From Bacteroidales bacterium (GTDB taxonomy: Bacteria > Bacteroidota > Bacteroidia > Bacteroidales > UBA10428): a stretch of DNA of 13,389 nucleotides. The notes beneath the pieces were generated by a model. The model made no database searches and was not told where the DNA came from. It saw only the letters and a list, made by a program, of their open reading frames with translations. Position 1 is the stretch's first letter; each line of letters starts with the position of its first letter. Of the stretch, positions 1 to 7,734 are shown piece by piece. Both the position numbers and the translations under genes were made by a program. The DNA is taken from positions 1-13,389 of the forward strand of contig DNTK01000156.1 in the NCBI GenBank assembly GCA_003508755.1, in the 5' to 3' direction.

Positions 1-2065
1 AAATAAGAGGAACAATCGTATCATCCAAAATTGAATCGGGATGAAACTCAACAAAACCATTAATTGAGCCGAAATACATTTTACCAGATTTTGCCTTTAA
101 AGCACAATCAAAAACAAACTCGTTATCAGGCAGTCCATCAAATTTATCATAATTTTTAAATGATTCTTCAGAGATATTAAACCTTGAAATACCATGTGTA
201 GTGCTTAACCACAAATTTCCGTTATCATCCTCTAATATTCCCGTAATATTATTAGAAGGTAATCCATCCTGTATTGTATAGTACTTAAACTCCTTCTTTT
301 CTATATTAAAATAATTTAAGCCCCCACCATTGGTACCCACCCACAATCTGTTTTGCGAATCTTCAAAAATTGAGATAACATCCTTTGAACTCAATCCGTT
401 TAATTCATTATAAGTAATAAAAGTGTCTTTTTCAGCAACATAATTCAGCAAACCATCACTAGAACAAAACCATGCCCTGTTTTTACTGTCAACATAAGAA
501 ACAATTGTAGTATGCTGCGAAATTCCTTTTGAAAACTGGGGGTATTTTATAAACTCTTGTTTTACCTTATCATAAAAATCTATCGGTTTGCCAAGCATAG
601 CCAGCCATAGATTACCTTCATGTGTCGAACTTATACTCCATATATTATTACTGGACATTTTGCCCGGATCATTAACATCCGCTAAAATAAGCTCAAATTG
701 ATTTAATTTGGTGTCGAATATTTGCAGTCCTCCCTGGTGGGTTCCCAACCACAATATGCCAGGTTCCGGTTCGAATATTGTTTTAATAACATTGTTTTGC
801 AGCGAGTCCTTATAAAAAGTATTAGCTTTTGTAGCTTTAAAAGAACCTCTTTCAGGGTAAAAAAGGTTTAATCCTCCGCCATCAGTCCCTATCCAGATAT
901 TATTTTCTGAGTCCTCATATATGCTTAAAACCTGGTTTGCACTTAATGAAGCATTATTTCCTTTCTCATGTGCATAAGCAGTAAATTTTGGCTTAGCAGG
1001 ATTATACATGCTTAAACCAGTGCGATAAGTGCCAACCCAGACAATTCCATTTTTATCTGCAAACAAGCTGTACACTGAATTATTTTGAAGTGAGGCTGGT
1101 ATATTGTTATTTGCCTTTATTCTTGAAAAGTTATTTGCTGTTCGGTTAAATAAATTTAATCCGCCTCCATCAGTTCCAATCCAGATAGTTTTATTTTTAT
1201 CTTCTGTAATGCAAGCTACATTATTATGGCTAAGTGAACGGGGATTGGACGGATTATTTTTAAAATGAACAAATGTTGTTGAATCAGGATTAAATTTATA
1301 AACTCCACTTTGGTGTGTTGTTATCCAAATCTCACCATATGAATCTACAAATAGTCTTTTATCCCAACCACTTACATTATCCCATTGCGAAACACAATTT
1401 GCGCTAAAATGAATGACCGTATCTTTTTCAGGTAAAAATTGAGTGATTCCATAAGTGTCGCATAACCATAATCTTCCCTTCTTATCCTCCGTAATTGCTG
1501 AAATTCTTCCGGATAATAATTTTGAAATATTCGGGAATTTTTCAAATGTGTCATCTTCCTGATTTAATAGAAGTAAGCCTTCCTTTTCTGTTCCAATCCA
1601 TATTCGTTTTTTACTGTCCTGGTAAACAGCTCGTATATTTTTGGGGTCAATTAACAAATTGTTGTTGCCATCCCCATAATTTTTAAAGGTCTCACGTTCA
1701 GGATTGTATATTGATATTCCTTCTGAATAGGTGCCAATCAGTAAATTCCCGTTACTTAACTCAAATAACCGATAGATATTATTGGAAACCAGAGATGTTG
1801 AATCGAAAGGTATATTCTGGAATGACTTAAATGAATATCCATCGTACTGATACAAACCCGTTGCAGTTCCAAACCACATAAAATCTCTGGAATCCTGTAC
1901 CATATCATGAACGGTACTAAATGGCAGACCATCAACAGGTAAATAATGAGTAAAACTATATTCATTATCATTATCCTGCGCAAACAATAACGTTGTAAGC
2001 AAAAAGAATAATGAAGAAAACAGATATCTTCTTCTGTAATTTATAGGTGCAGTCAGGCTTACCAT
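1..2065 (-). CDS. Two-component-regulator propeller protein, probable hybrid two-component system sensor (N-terminal part, runs off left edge)
   Basis: Reading the minus strand from the ATG at 2065 gives 688 codons with no stop, leaving the window at base 1. A signal peptide or N-terminal anchor covers about residues 8-29 (hydrophobic FSSLFFLLTTLLFAQ). It is followed by 14 repeats of the Reg_prop type, each with a W-(I/L/F/V)-G-T-like core such as IWIGTDGGGLNLF, WVGTYRTGLSMY and LWVGTNGGGLNYF. Fourteen blades, i.e. two seven-bladed propellers, is the normal sensor of Bacteroidota hybrid two-component systems. In those proteins a Y_Y_Y domain, histidine kinase, receiver and AraC-type HTH follow. 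The window ends just as the last blade (about residue 675) closes, so the kinase and DNA-binding parts are not visible. A propeller protein with another output (for example LuxR-type) cannot be excluded. It is divergent from the GH5 gene, suggesting that it senses a glycan fragment in the periplasm and controls that enzyme. Confidence 0.9.
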   Translation of the reverse strand, partial: MVSLTAPINYRRRYLFSSLFFLLTTLLFAQDNDNEYSFTHYLPVDGLPFSTVHDMVQDSRDFMWFGTATGLYQYDGYSFKSFQNIPFDSTSLVSNNIYRLFELSNGNLLIGTYSEGISIYNPERETFKNYGDGNNNLLIDPKNIRAVYQDSKKRIWIGTEKEGLLLLNQEDDTFEKFPNISKLLSGRISAITEDKKGRLWLCDTYGITQFLPEKDTVIHFSANCVSQWDNVSGWDKRLFVDSYGEIWITTHQSGVYKFNPDSTTFVHFKNNPSNPRSLSHNNVACITEDKNKTIWIGTDGGGLNLFNRTANNFSRIKANNNIPASLQNNSVYSLFADKNGIVWVGTYRTGLSMYNPAKPKFTAYAHEKGNNASLSANQVLSIYEDSENNIWIGTDGGGLNLFYPERGSFKATKANTFYKDSLQNNVIKTIFEPEPGILWLGTHQGGLQIFDTKLNQFELILADVNDPGKMSSNNIWSISSTHEGNLWLAMLGKPIDFYDKVKQEFIKYPQFSKGISQHTTIVSYVDSKNRAWFCSSDGLLNYVAEKDTFITYNELNGLSSKDVISIFEDSQNRLWVGTNGGGLNYFNIEKKEFKYYTIQDGLPSNNITGILEDDNGNLWLSTTHGISRFNISEESFKNYDKFDGLPDNEFVFDCALKAKSGKMYFGSINGFVEFHPDSILDDTIVPLI

Positions 2066-2380
2066 ATTACTTTGCACTATAAAAGTTCAGTCACTGCATT
2101 ATTGAACATCTGCTATAATTATTTTAAGCAAATTATCCATTCAATCATAATACTCGGTGAAGGTTGGTAGCTGTAAAATACAATAATAAAATAAATTTTC
2201 AAATCATTAGACAAAAGAAACACAAGCAGTTCAGATATCTAAATATTACCCCCTCCTTCTATTTCATTGTTAATAATATGGGATATCACATGAAATACTA
2301 CTTAGGCACAAATCTGAAACAATAGTATCAAAATTTTAAACAATAGTACAAACTACAAAGTCGATTGAGCATCTATATTT
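2066..2380. other. Divergent intergenic region between regulator and GH5 gene
   Basis: This is 315 bp of AT-rich sequence with no credible ORF. It must hold the promoters of both divergent genes. I found no clean Bacteroidota -33/-7 pair (TTTG with TAnnTTTG) on either strand. The notable structure is the direct repeat at 2317-2348. A short palindrome, AGATATCT, lies near 2233. Confidence 0.6.
2317..2348 (+). promoter_or_regulatory. Perfect 11-bp direct repeat at 21-bp spacing, candidate operator of the GH5 gene
   Basis: AAACAATAGTA occurs at 2317-2327 and again at 2338-2348, identical and 21 bp apart (two helical turns), 33-64 bp upstream of the GH5 ATG. Same-face direct repeats of about this spacing are typical of AraC-type HTH binding sites. 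That is the usual output domain of hybrid two-component systems such as the divergent neighbour may be. The repeat is seen directly; the operator role is inferred. Confidence 0.45.
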
Positions 2381-5035
2381 ATGCTGCACAAACAAAAATT
2401 AATTATTATGAAATTTCTAAAGACTCTTAGATCTAAAAGGGGAAATGCCGAGAATCAGCATAAGTACCTGAAACACTTAGGTATTAAACAGGTATCTTTT
2501 ATTGTGATACTATTATTACTGCAGTGTAATGTTTTTGCACAGAGAGGCCGCCCACACATTTCAAACGAGCTAGGATTCAATCAATTACTTACCGACAATA
2601 ATACTAGACTTCGTGGTGTTAGTTTATCTTGGGATGGCGGAGACAATGAAACTCATGACGCCCCCGCTGTTATGCCAACTCAGGAAGAACTCAATTCTCT
2701 TTCTGCGGTTTACGGGCTCAACTGTATTCATGTGTACCTTGAAATGAATTGTCCGATAGAAGAGCATGCCGATATTCACGTAGTAGGCAAAAATGCTGAA
2801 ATCTGCGATTCGTTGGTGGATATGGCAGAAGAGGCCAACCTTTATGTTATTATAACTATTGGTTGCGGGAATTGGAATGGGCAAATTTCTAGTTTGGAAT
2901 GGGCTCAAGATTTCTGGAATTTCTATGCACCCCGCTACGCCGATCGTACACATGTTATCTATGAAACACATAACGAACCAGGAGATCATACTCCTTCCGA
3001 TTGGACCACTTCCGATTGGGACAACCAGGTAACACTTTTCAATACCATAAGAACGAATGCTCCCAATACGCATATTATGACCTGTTCATTCATGTCATTT
3101 TCCACGCCTTCATCGGCACTTGATGGAATTAAATATATGAAAGATAATGGTGTAGATTTCAGCAATGCATCTGTGGCATTTCACGGTTATGAAACTATGG
3201 GATCAATTGAAAACTGTATGGTAGAATTTATGTATGATACAGAATTTGGAATGACACCGGCACTAATCTGTACCGAGTATAATCCTGGTGATAACGATAA
3301 AGGTTTTTGCAATATGTTAGAATTACGTAATGTTGGATGGACTCAGTTTCTATACCTTGGGGCTGATATTAGGGAAGTTCGAGGGTTTAAACGTACTATG
3401 GATAAATATTTCGTAACGTGGGAGCCTGACTACGGTGACTGGCCTGTTGTTGTTCCTTTAGAAGGAGTAGCAATAAGTCCCACAAATTTAGAATTGCCGG
3501 TGCTTGCATTACGACCATTAACACCCATATTAACGCCAACAATAGCAACAAATCAAACAGTATTGTATTCTTCAAGTAATGATGCAATTGCAACTGTTAG
3601 CCCAATAGGTATAGTAGCTGGTGTTTCAGAAGGTTCAGCTATAATTACTGCAACTACTCATGAAGGGAATTATACAGCAACTTGTGCTGTTACAGTAACT
3701 GCTGCATTACCCAGACCATATCTTGGTGTTCCTGCAAGTATTCCAGGAACAATCGAAATAGAAAATTTTGATAATGGCGGCGAAGGTATTGCTTATCACG
3801 ATGAAGGATCGCACAATATCGGAGGACAATACCGAATATATGAAGGTGTTGATATTGATATCTGTGGTGAAGGTGGTTATAATGTTGGCTGGATTGCTTC
3901 CGGAGAATGGCTGGAATTCACTGTAGATGTTGCAGCTACTGATGCATATGATATTGATTTAAGAGTTGCAAGCGATTATCCATCTTTGATTCGTATTGAA
4001 TTTAATGGAATTGACAAAACTGGTTTAATAAGTACTCCTAGTACTGCCGGATGGCAAACTTATGAAACTGTAACTGTTGGAGGTGTATTACTTTCTGAAG
4101 GAGAGCAAGTAATGCGAATATGTATGGAAGGAAGTGCTTTCAACTTTAACAATATAACATTCAGAGGAGGTTCGACTGTTGTACCCGTAACTGGTGTATC
4201 ACTTAACCCGACAAGTGCGACTATTGAAGTTGGAGCAACACAGCAATTAGTAGCTGCAGTTTCTCCTGAAAATGCTACTAACCAAGCTGTTAGCTATGCA
4301 TCAAGTAATACTAGTGTTGCAACTGTTAATTCAACAGGATTGGTAACTGGTGTTGACGAAGGTTCAGCAATAATTACCGTTACAACCCAAGAGGGCGGAT
4401 ATACAGCAACAAGCGATGTAACGGTTATCTATGGAAGCAGCGGACCTCCGGTTAGTGCTCATGTTCAGTCTATTGCTACAGGCACACAGGTTGCCGGAAG
4501 AGGAGCTAGTTATGGTAGTGCTACTGTAACCATCCACAGCAACCTTGAAACTGTTGTAAGCGGAGCAACAGTAACAGGAACCTTCTCCGGTTCATTTAGC
4601 GAAACTGTTACAGGTGTAACGGGTGCCGATGGCACAGTTACCTTAGTTACAACAGGTTCGGAGAGAGGAATGTTATCAGTTGACCTGTGTGTTGATGATG
4701 TGTCACACAGTTCATTAACATATGATGCTGCAGCAAACGATATTACGTGTACAGGAGCTTTGAAGAATGCGGGTGAGCTTGGTATTGAAAATACTGAACC
4801 ACTATCATTTAGCATATATCCAAATCCTGCAAACCAGACCATTAATGTTGTCTCGTCTATTAATGAGAATTTCTCAGTAAACTTATACAACATGAACGGT
4901 GTATTACAATTACAAAAATCTATTCAAAACCAGAATAGCAGTATAGATATTAGTGAATTACCTAATGGTGTTTATCTTATGCAAATCACAAGTTCAAAAC
5001 AAACAGAGATGGTTAAGTTTATAAAGGGCAATTAA
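2381..5035 (+). CDS. Secreted multidomain glycoside hydrolase family 5 (cellulase-like) with Ig-like and CBM6-like modules and T9SS tail
   Basis: The 884-residue protein is predicted to hydrolyse a beta-linked polysaccharide outside the cell. In order it shows: a long charged N-terminus and signal peptide (core about 38-53, ending NVFAQ); a GH5-type barrel at about 65-350; a BIG2-like Ig domain at 359-440; a CBM6-like module at 453-596 (IEIENFD start, GWIASGEWLEF core with W504 and W510); a second BIG2 domain at 601-683; an invasin-like Ig region at about 690-790; and a Por secretion tail at 806-884 (SIYPNP, NGVYLMQI). Likely catalytic residues are E199 (in HNEPGD, acid/base) and E299 (in ICTEYNPG, nucleophile), with H268/Y270 (FHGYE) on a neighbouring strand. 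The substrate is not determined; the GH5 subfamily is not one I recognise. An alternative start is the ATG at 2408, ten codons in; neither has a strong ribosome binding site. The first Ig domain has an odd stretch near 3499-3516 (see findings). The gene stands alone, between the divergent regulator and a terminator. Confidence 0.9.
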   Translation: MLHKQKLIIMKFLKTLRSKRGNAENQHKYLKHLGIKQVSFIVILLLLQCNVFAQRGRPHISNELGFNQLLTDNNTRLRGVSLSWDGGDNETHDAPAVMPTQEELNSLSAVYGLNCIHVYLEMNCPIEEHADIHVVGKNAEICDSLVDMAEEANLYVIITIGCGNWNGQISSLEWAQDFWNFYAPRYADRTHVIYETHNEPGDHTPSDWTTSDWDNQVTLFNTIRTNAPNTHIMTCSFMSFSTPSSALDGIKYMKDNGVDFSNASVAFHGYETMGSIENCMVEFMYDTEFGMTPALICTEYNPGDNDKGFCNMLELRNVGWTQFLYLGADIREVRGFKRTMDKYFVTWEPDYGDWPVVVPLEGVAISPTNLELPVLALRPLTPILTPTIATNQTVLYSSSNDAIATVSPIGIVAGVSEGSAIITATTHEGNYTATCAVTVTAALPRPYLGVPASIPGTIEIENFDNGGEGIAYHDEGSHNIGGQYRIYEGVDIDICGEGGYNVGWIASGEWLEFTVDVAATDAYDIDLRVASDYPSLIRIEFNGIDKTGLISTPSTAGWQTYETVTVGGVLLSEGEQVMRICMEGSAFNFNNITFRGGSTVVPVTGVSLNPTSATIEVGATQQLVAAVSPENATNQAVSYASSNTSVATVNSTGLVTGVDEGSAIITVTTQEGGYTATSDVTVIYGSSGPPVSAHVQSIATGTQVAGRGASYGSATVTIHSNLETVVSGATVTGTFSGSFSETVTGVTGADGTVTLVTTGSERGMLSVDLCVDDVSHSSLTYDAAANDITCTGALKNAGELGIENTEPLSFSIYPNPANQTINVVSSINENFSVNLYNMNGVLQLQKSIQNQNSSIDISELPNGVYLMQITSSKQTEMVKFIKGN

Positions 5036-5061
5036 TAAAAATAATAATTTGCTAAATTAGA

Positions 5062-5096
5062 AAGGGGCAGATTTATTCTGCCCCTTAATTTATTAT
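5062..5096 (+). terminator. Intrinsic terminator of the GH5 gene
   Basis: A perfect 9-bp stem, AAGGGGCAG (5062-5070) with CTGCCCCTT (5078-5086), has a 7-nt loop and a T-rich tail. It lies 27 bp after the GH5 stop codon. Confidence 0.85.
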
Positions 5097-5151
5097 TAGG
5101 TATGTAATTGGTAAAAACTATCACTTTTTAATAGTTCCTCATTTTTATTTT

Positions 5152-5355
5152 ATGTTGAAAAGTAAGTTAAATGGTTTAGCTTATTCTTGTCCATTTTATA
5201 AAGAAAATGAAAGTTGTGTTGTAAGTGAATCAAGAGAAAAAGGTGATTTTATATCGATGGTGAAATATATTAATATTATGCTATATGAAAAAGTTTTGTA
5301 AATAATGGAATGCCATATTTCATGTGCTAAAAAAAGAGAAGGTGAAAAATTCTAG
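5152..5355 (+). pseudogene. Small cysteine-containing protein gene, probably broken by an in-frame stop
   Basis: An ORF from the ATG at 5152 encodes 49 residues, with CPFYKENESC near the start, and stops at TAA 5299-5301. Reading on in the same frame gives 17 more residues (IMECHISCAKKREGEKF) before TAG at 5353-5355. The combined 66-residue product would carry two paired-cysteine motifs (CPFY...C and C-H-x-x-C-x-x-x-RE), a plausible metal-binding arrangement. The simplest reading is a small gene with one nonsense mutation, although a functional 49-residue protein is possible. It converges on the dead modC gene, which fits general decay of this locus. I do not recognise a named family with confidence. 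Confidence 0.4.
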
Positions 5356-5366
5356 TATTAATACTA
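5353..5366. repeat. Perfect 14-bp palindrome
   Basis: TAGTATTAATACTA is its own reverse complement. It lies in the convergent gap between the broken small ORF and the modC remnant. Its function is unknown; short AT-rich palindromes can arise by chance. Confidence 0.4.
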
Positions 5367-5399
5367 TTGTTATTCAGATTGTTTCTTTAAAACCAATTT

Positions 5400-6414
5400 T
5401 TACCCTGCAACATCAATAGTTACTGATTTAAATAGACACCATACTTTACTACCGTTTTCAAAATTCATTCGTTTTAGCGATTTGCGTGTAATTTCCACAA
5501 ATAAATCGAATCCTACATTTACCAGGCATAGGGTTATGTTGTCTTTCTTAATAACATCGCTAATGGTTCCTTCCAATTGGTTTTGAATGGTAATGGCTTC
5601 TAGTTTTTGACTTGAAAGAGCAATATCGTCGGCATTTATAAATATTTTCAAGGTTTGTCCAACCGCATAAGTTGATCTGCTATGTTCACATTTAACTTTT
5701 ATATTATTCTCATATTTGAAGTGTGATAATATTGTAAGTCCCTCTTCTGGTTTAACCTTTGCACTTGTATGTTTATTGAATTCACAAATGAATCGGAGCT
5801 TAAAATGCCATTTATATTTTTGTCTTTTAGTAACATGTAATAATCGTTATGACCAATGCAATTTCCCTTATTTATTATGCAAAGTTTATTATTTGTTTAA
5901 GTAAATCTGGCAAATCGTGGCTTACTAAAAGTTTCGGTATACGAATAGTTTTATGAATTTTCAGTAAAAATGGAATTATTTGGCTGCGTAATTTAGTATC
6001 TTCTGTTGAAAAGGGTTCGTCAAACAATAATAGTTCCGGCGATGAAAGTAAAAAAAAGCCCCAATGCTGTAAGTTGTCTTTTGCCTCCCAAAATATTTTT
6101 GGGATTGCTATGTAAAATATGTTTTAAATTTATTGATCAACAACTTCGGTAAAGCTTAACGGATTGGCATCATTTTTCTTTACTCCGTAAAGTAGGTTTT
6201 TCTTTACTGGTATATGTGGAAATAGTCTCCCTTCTTGAAAAACATAGCCGATATTTCTGCTTTGTACGGGAATGTTTATTTTTTCAGATGAATTAAAAAT
6301 AATTTTTTTTATTGATATATTTCCTTTTTGTGGAGATACCAACGCACAAATGCAATTAAGGTGCGATTTTTTTCCAGAAACGCTTGGGCGCTCGTCCTGA
6401 AAAAAGTTTACACT
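5400..6414 (-). pseudogene. modC: Degenerate molybdate-type ABC transporter ATP-binding protein gene
   Basis: Three minus-strand pieces in different frames together reconstruct a ModC-like ATPase that would power molybdate or tungstate import. Piece 1 (6414-6130) has a damaged Walker A (PSVSGKKSHLN instead of G-x-S-G-x-G-K-S/T) and a good Q-loop region (IGYVFQEGRLFPHI), then stops at VVDQ. Piece 2 (about 6091-5875) keeps a damaged signature (LGGKRQLTALG), shifts frame near an 8-T run (6050-6057), then shows Walker B (PELLLFDEPFS) and the H-loop (LLVSHDLPDLL) before a stop. Piece 3 (about 5848-5400) is an open TOBE/molybdate-binding C-terminus (INADDIALSSQKLEAITIQNQLEG). Several independent lesions, including one in the ATP-binding loop, mean no working protein. 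No modA or modB is recognisable beside it, so the rest of the transporter has been deleted or lies elsewhere. Confidence 0.85.
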
Positions 6415-6918
6415 TTACTTCTCATAATCCTATTATAATTTTACACATTAATATTAATCCTAAATGCTGTTTACTATTATTTTTCAAGCCCATCTTTGTG
6501 GAGTGGAGCGTAGGGGAAAACAAAATTTATTCACTCAAGTTTGCACCGACTTATCCACATTGAATTCTCAGGTCGAGTCTCAATGAATTCTAACGGTCTG
6601 CGGGCAGTATTATGTACGGGATTGCCGCCGTGTTTCAGTGTCACCCCTTGACACTAAAACAAATATAACAGAACCGCAAGAACCTTCCAAACACCCGCAT
6701 TTATGCTGACCCGCTATTATAAATTGGCCGCAAAAAACTATCCTGTTTAGCAGCAAGTATCAACGATGAGCTCAGAACATTTTAGTTTTCTTATCAGCAA
6801 ATTTAACCGACTATACCAGCTATTGATTTTATAGTTTGGTTTTTGTAATTTACAAGTAATGAGTATTATATAAAACCTATAAGCATTTTTACTTTTATTC
6901 AAACTAATAATAACTATT
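6415..6918. other. Gene-free stretch between modC remnant and NTF2-like gene
   Basis: This is 504 bp with no credible ORF in any frame. The first part may be eroded sequence upstream of modC. It holds a short direct repeat, TGAATTCT at 6561-6568 and 6584-6591, then a relatively GC-rich element starting at TAACGGT (6591) with nested inverted repeats, then AT-rich sequence leading to the next start codon. Confidence 0.6.
6591..6660. repeat. Structured intergenic element A with strong inverted repeat
   Basis: The element begins TAACGGT and contains an imperfect pairing of GCGGgCA (6600-6606) with TGCCGC (6622-6627). It then has a strong hairpin: arms 6632-6643 and 6649-6660 are 12 nt each with one mismatch (core AGTGTCA / TGACACT) around the loop CCCCT. 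There is no T-run on either side, so it is not an obvious terminator. It shares the AACGGT core with elements B (7554) and C (8753). Confidence 0.5.
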
Positions 6919-7380
6919 ATGAAAAAAATCAAATTTGTAGTTATTGCTTTTATCTTAACTGGCATATCCTGTCAGAATGAAGCCCCTTTTTCAGATGGAC
7001 AAAAGCTAATGGTAGAAAAAGAAATTAAAGATTTCATTTTAAAAGTTGAAAGTTCACTGGAAACACCTTCTCCAGAAGATTATTTCAATTATTTTCTACA
7101 AACTGATGAATTGGCAGTAGCAACTCAAGGACAATTGTTAACTGATCCAAATGCTCTAAGAGATACAATTAATGCTCATCTGTCAATGATGGAGAAACAA
7201 TCCATTGAACCTGTAGATGAAAAAATATATGTAATAAATAATGATGCTGTCGTGGTTTCAATGTCTAAAGTGACTACAATAACATTTAAGAATGGTGCGC
7301 AATTTACAATGCCATATGCATGGACAATGCTAATAGTTAGAAGAGTTGGCGAATGGAAAATAGCTCAAGTACATAATTAA
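6919..7380 (+). CDS. Small secreted or lipid-anchored NTF2-like (SnoaL/DUF4440-type) protein
   Basis: The 153-residue protein has a Lys-rich start and hydrophobic core (KKIKFVVIAFILTG) followed by Cys19, suggesting a lipoprotein or exported protein; the lipobox (GISC) is not ideal. The rest has the shape of an NTF2-like cone fold: an N-terminal helix (about 29-45), DYFNYF (59-64), and strands ending in the typical hydrophobic pair MPYAWTMLIVRRVGEWKIAQVHN. Length and ending match the DUF4440/SnoaL-like group, whose members range from small-molecule isomerases to binding proteins. No catalytic residues can be assigned. It is a single gene with its own terminator, flanked by structured intergenic elements A and B, so it is not in an operon. 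The ATG at 6919 is preceded by an A-rich stretch without a Shine-Dalgarno match. Confidence 0.75.
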   Translation: MKKIKFVVIAFILTGISCQNEAPFSDGQKLMVEKEIKDFILKVESSLETPSPEDYFNYFLQTDELAVATQGQLLTDPNALRDTINAHLSMMEKQSIEPVDEKIYVINNDAVVVSMSKVTTITFKNGAQFTMPYAWTMLIVRRVGEWKIAQVHN

Positions 7381-7401
7381 AATCTTTCAGAATAAACCTA
7401 C

Positions 7402-7440
7402 AAACATATTTCATAGTAACACTATTTAATATGTTTTTTA
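7402..7440 (+). terminator. Intrinsic terminator of the NTF2-like gene
   Basis: Outer arms AAACATATT (7402-7410) and AATATGTTT (7428-7436) pair perfectly. Inside, ATAGT and ACTAT pair around an AAC loop, separated from the outer stem by a 2x2 internal loop. A T-run follows at 7434-7439. It starts 22 bp after the stop codon. Confidence 0.7.
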
Positions 7441-7553
7441 TTTGCTTAGAAAACTAAAATAATTTCTTATGATACGCACTGAACCAATCTTGATAAATTT
7501 AATGTCAAGTATTTTAGAATTGCTTTAATTGCTGATTTTTTAGCGGCTTATTT

Positions 7554-7658
7554 ATAACGGTTCGAATACGAGGCGACGGGCTAATAGGGGAGATTTCAGG
7601 ATCCTCGGATTAGGCCTTTAACTAGCGCAGTTAGCTATTAAATACAACCCGTTGCTAT
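7554..7658. repeat. Structured intergenic element B bounded by ATAACGG ... CCGTTgcTAT
   Basis: This 105-nt element has nested inverted repeats. The ends ATAACGG (7554-7560) and CCGTTGCTAT (7649-7658) pair with a 2-nt bulge. TAATAG (7582-7587) pairs with CTATTA (7635-7640). Inside are the palindrome AGGATCCT (7598-7605) and the hairpin TAACT (7619-7623) / AGTTA (7629-7633). It is more GC-rich than its surroundings and non-coding. It resembles recombination-site or MITE-like spacers between single genes. It does not strictly fit the textbook integron attC core (RYYYAAC/GTTRRRY). Confidence 0.5.
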
Positions 7659-7692
7659 GTTTATTAATTGTTACAGTATTTAAAATTACTAC

Positions 7693-7708
7693 AGTCAGCC
7701 CGCTGACT
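7693..7708 (-). terminator. Short perfect hairpin downstream of the alpha/beta hydrolase, possible terminator
   Basis: AGTCAGC (7693-7699) and GCTGACT (7702-7708) are perfect inverted arms 26 bp beyond the hydrolase stop. On the minus strand the following sequence is only moderately T-rich, so terminator function is uncertain. Confidence 0.35.
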
Positions 7709-7734
7709 TATATTTATTGTTGTGCTTTCGTGCT

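Noticed and set aside
1495..1686. Short plus-strand ORF opposite the propeller gene
   Set aside because: It is antisense to a continuous 688-codon propeller frame with clear repeats, so it is a shadow.
2624..3073. 149-codon minus-strand ORF inside the GH5 gene
   Set aside because: It lies opposite the GH5 catalytic domain, which has conserved motifs; no domain is visible in the antisense frame.
4510..4893. 127-codon minus-strand ORF inside the 3' part of the GH5 gene
   Set aside because: It is antisense to Ig-like repeats and the T9SS tail. The Val/Pro/Thr-rich product mirrors the repeat codons of the real gene.
5716..5904. 62-codon plus-strand ORF
   Set aside because: It is antisense to the modC remnant pieces carrying the H-loop and linker; there is no domain or start signal.
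6632..6660. Strong hairpin considered as an intrinsic terminator
   Set aside because: There is no T-run after the stem on either strand and no gene ends immediately upstream.
6830..6918. Bacteroidota-type promoter (TAnnTTTG) upstream of the NTF2-like gene
   Set aside because: Near matches such as TAGTTTGG have wrong spacing and lack a partner -33 element, so no promoter is called.
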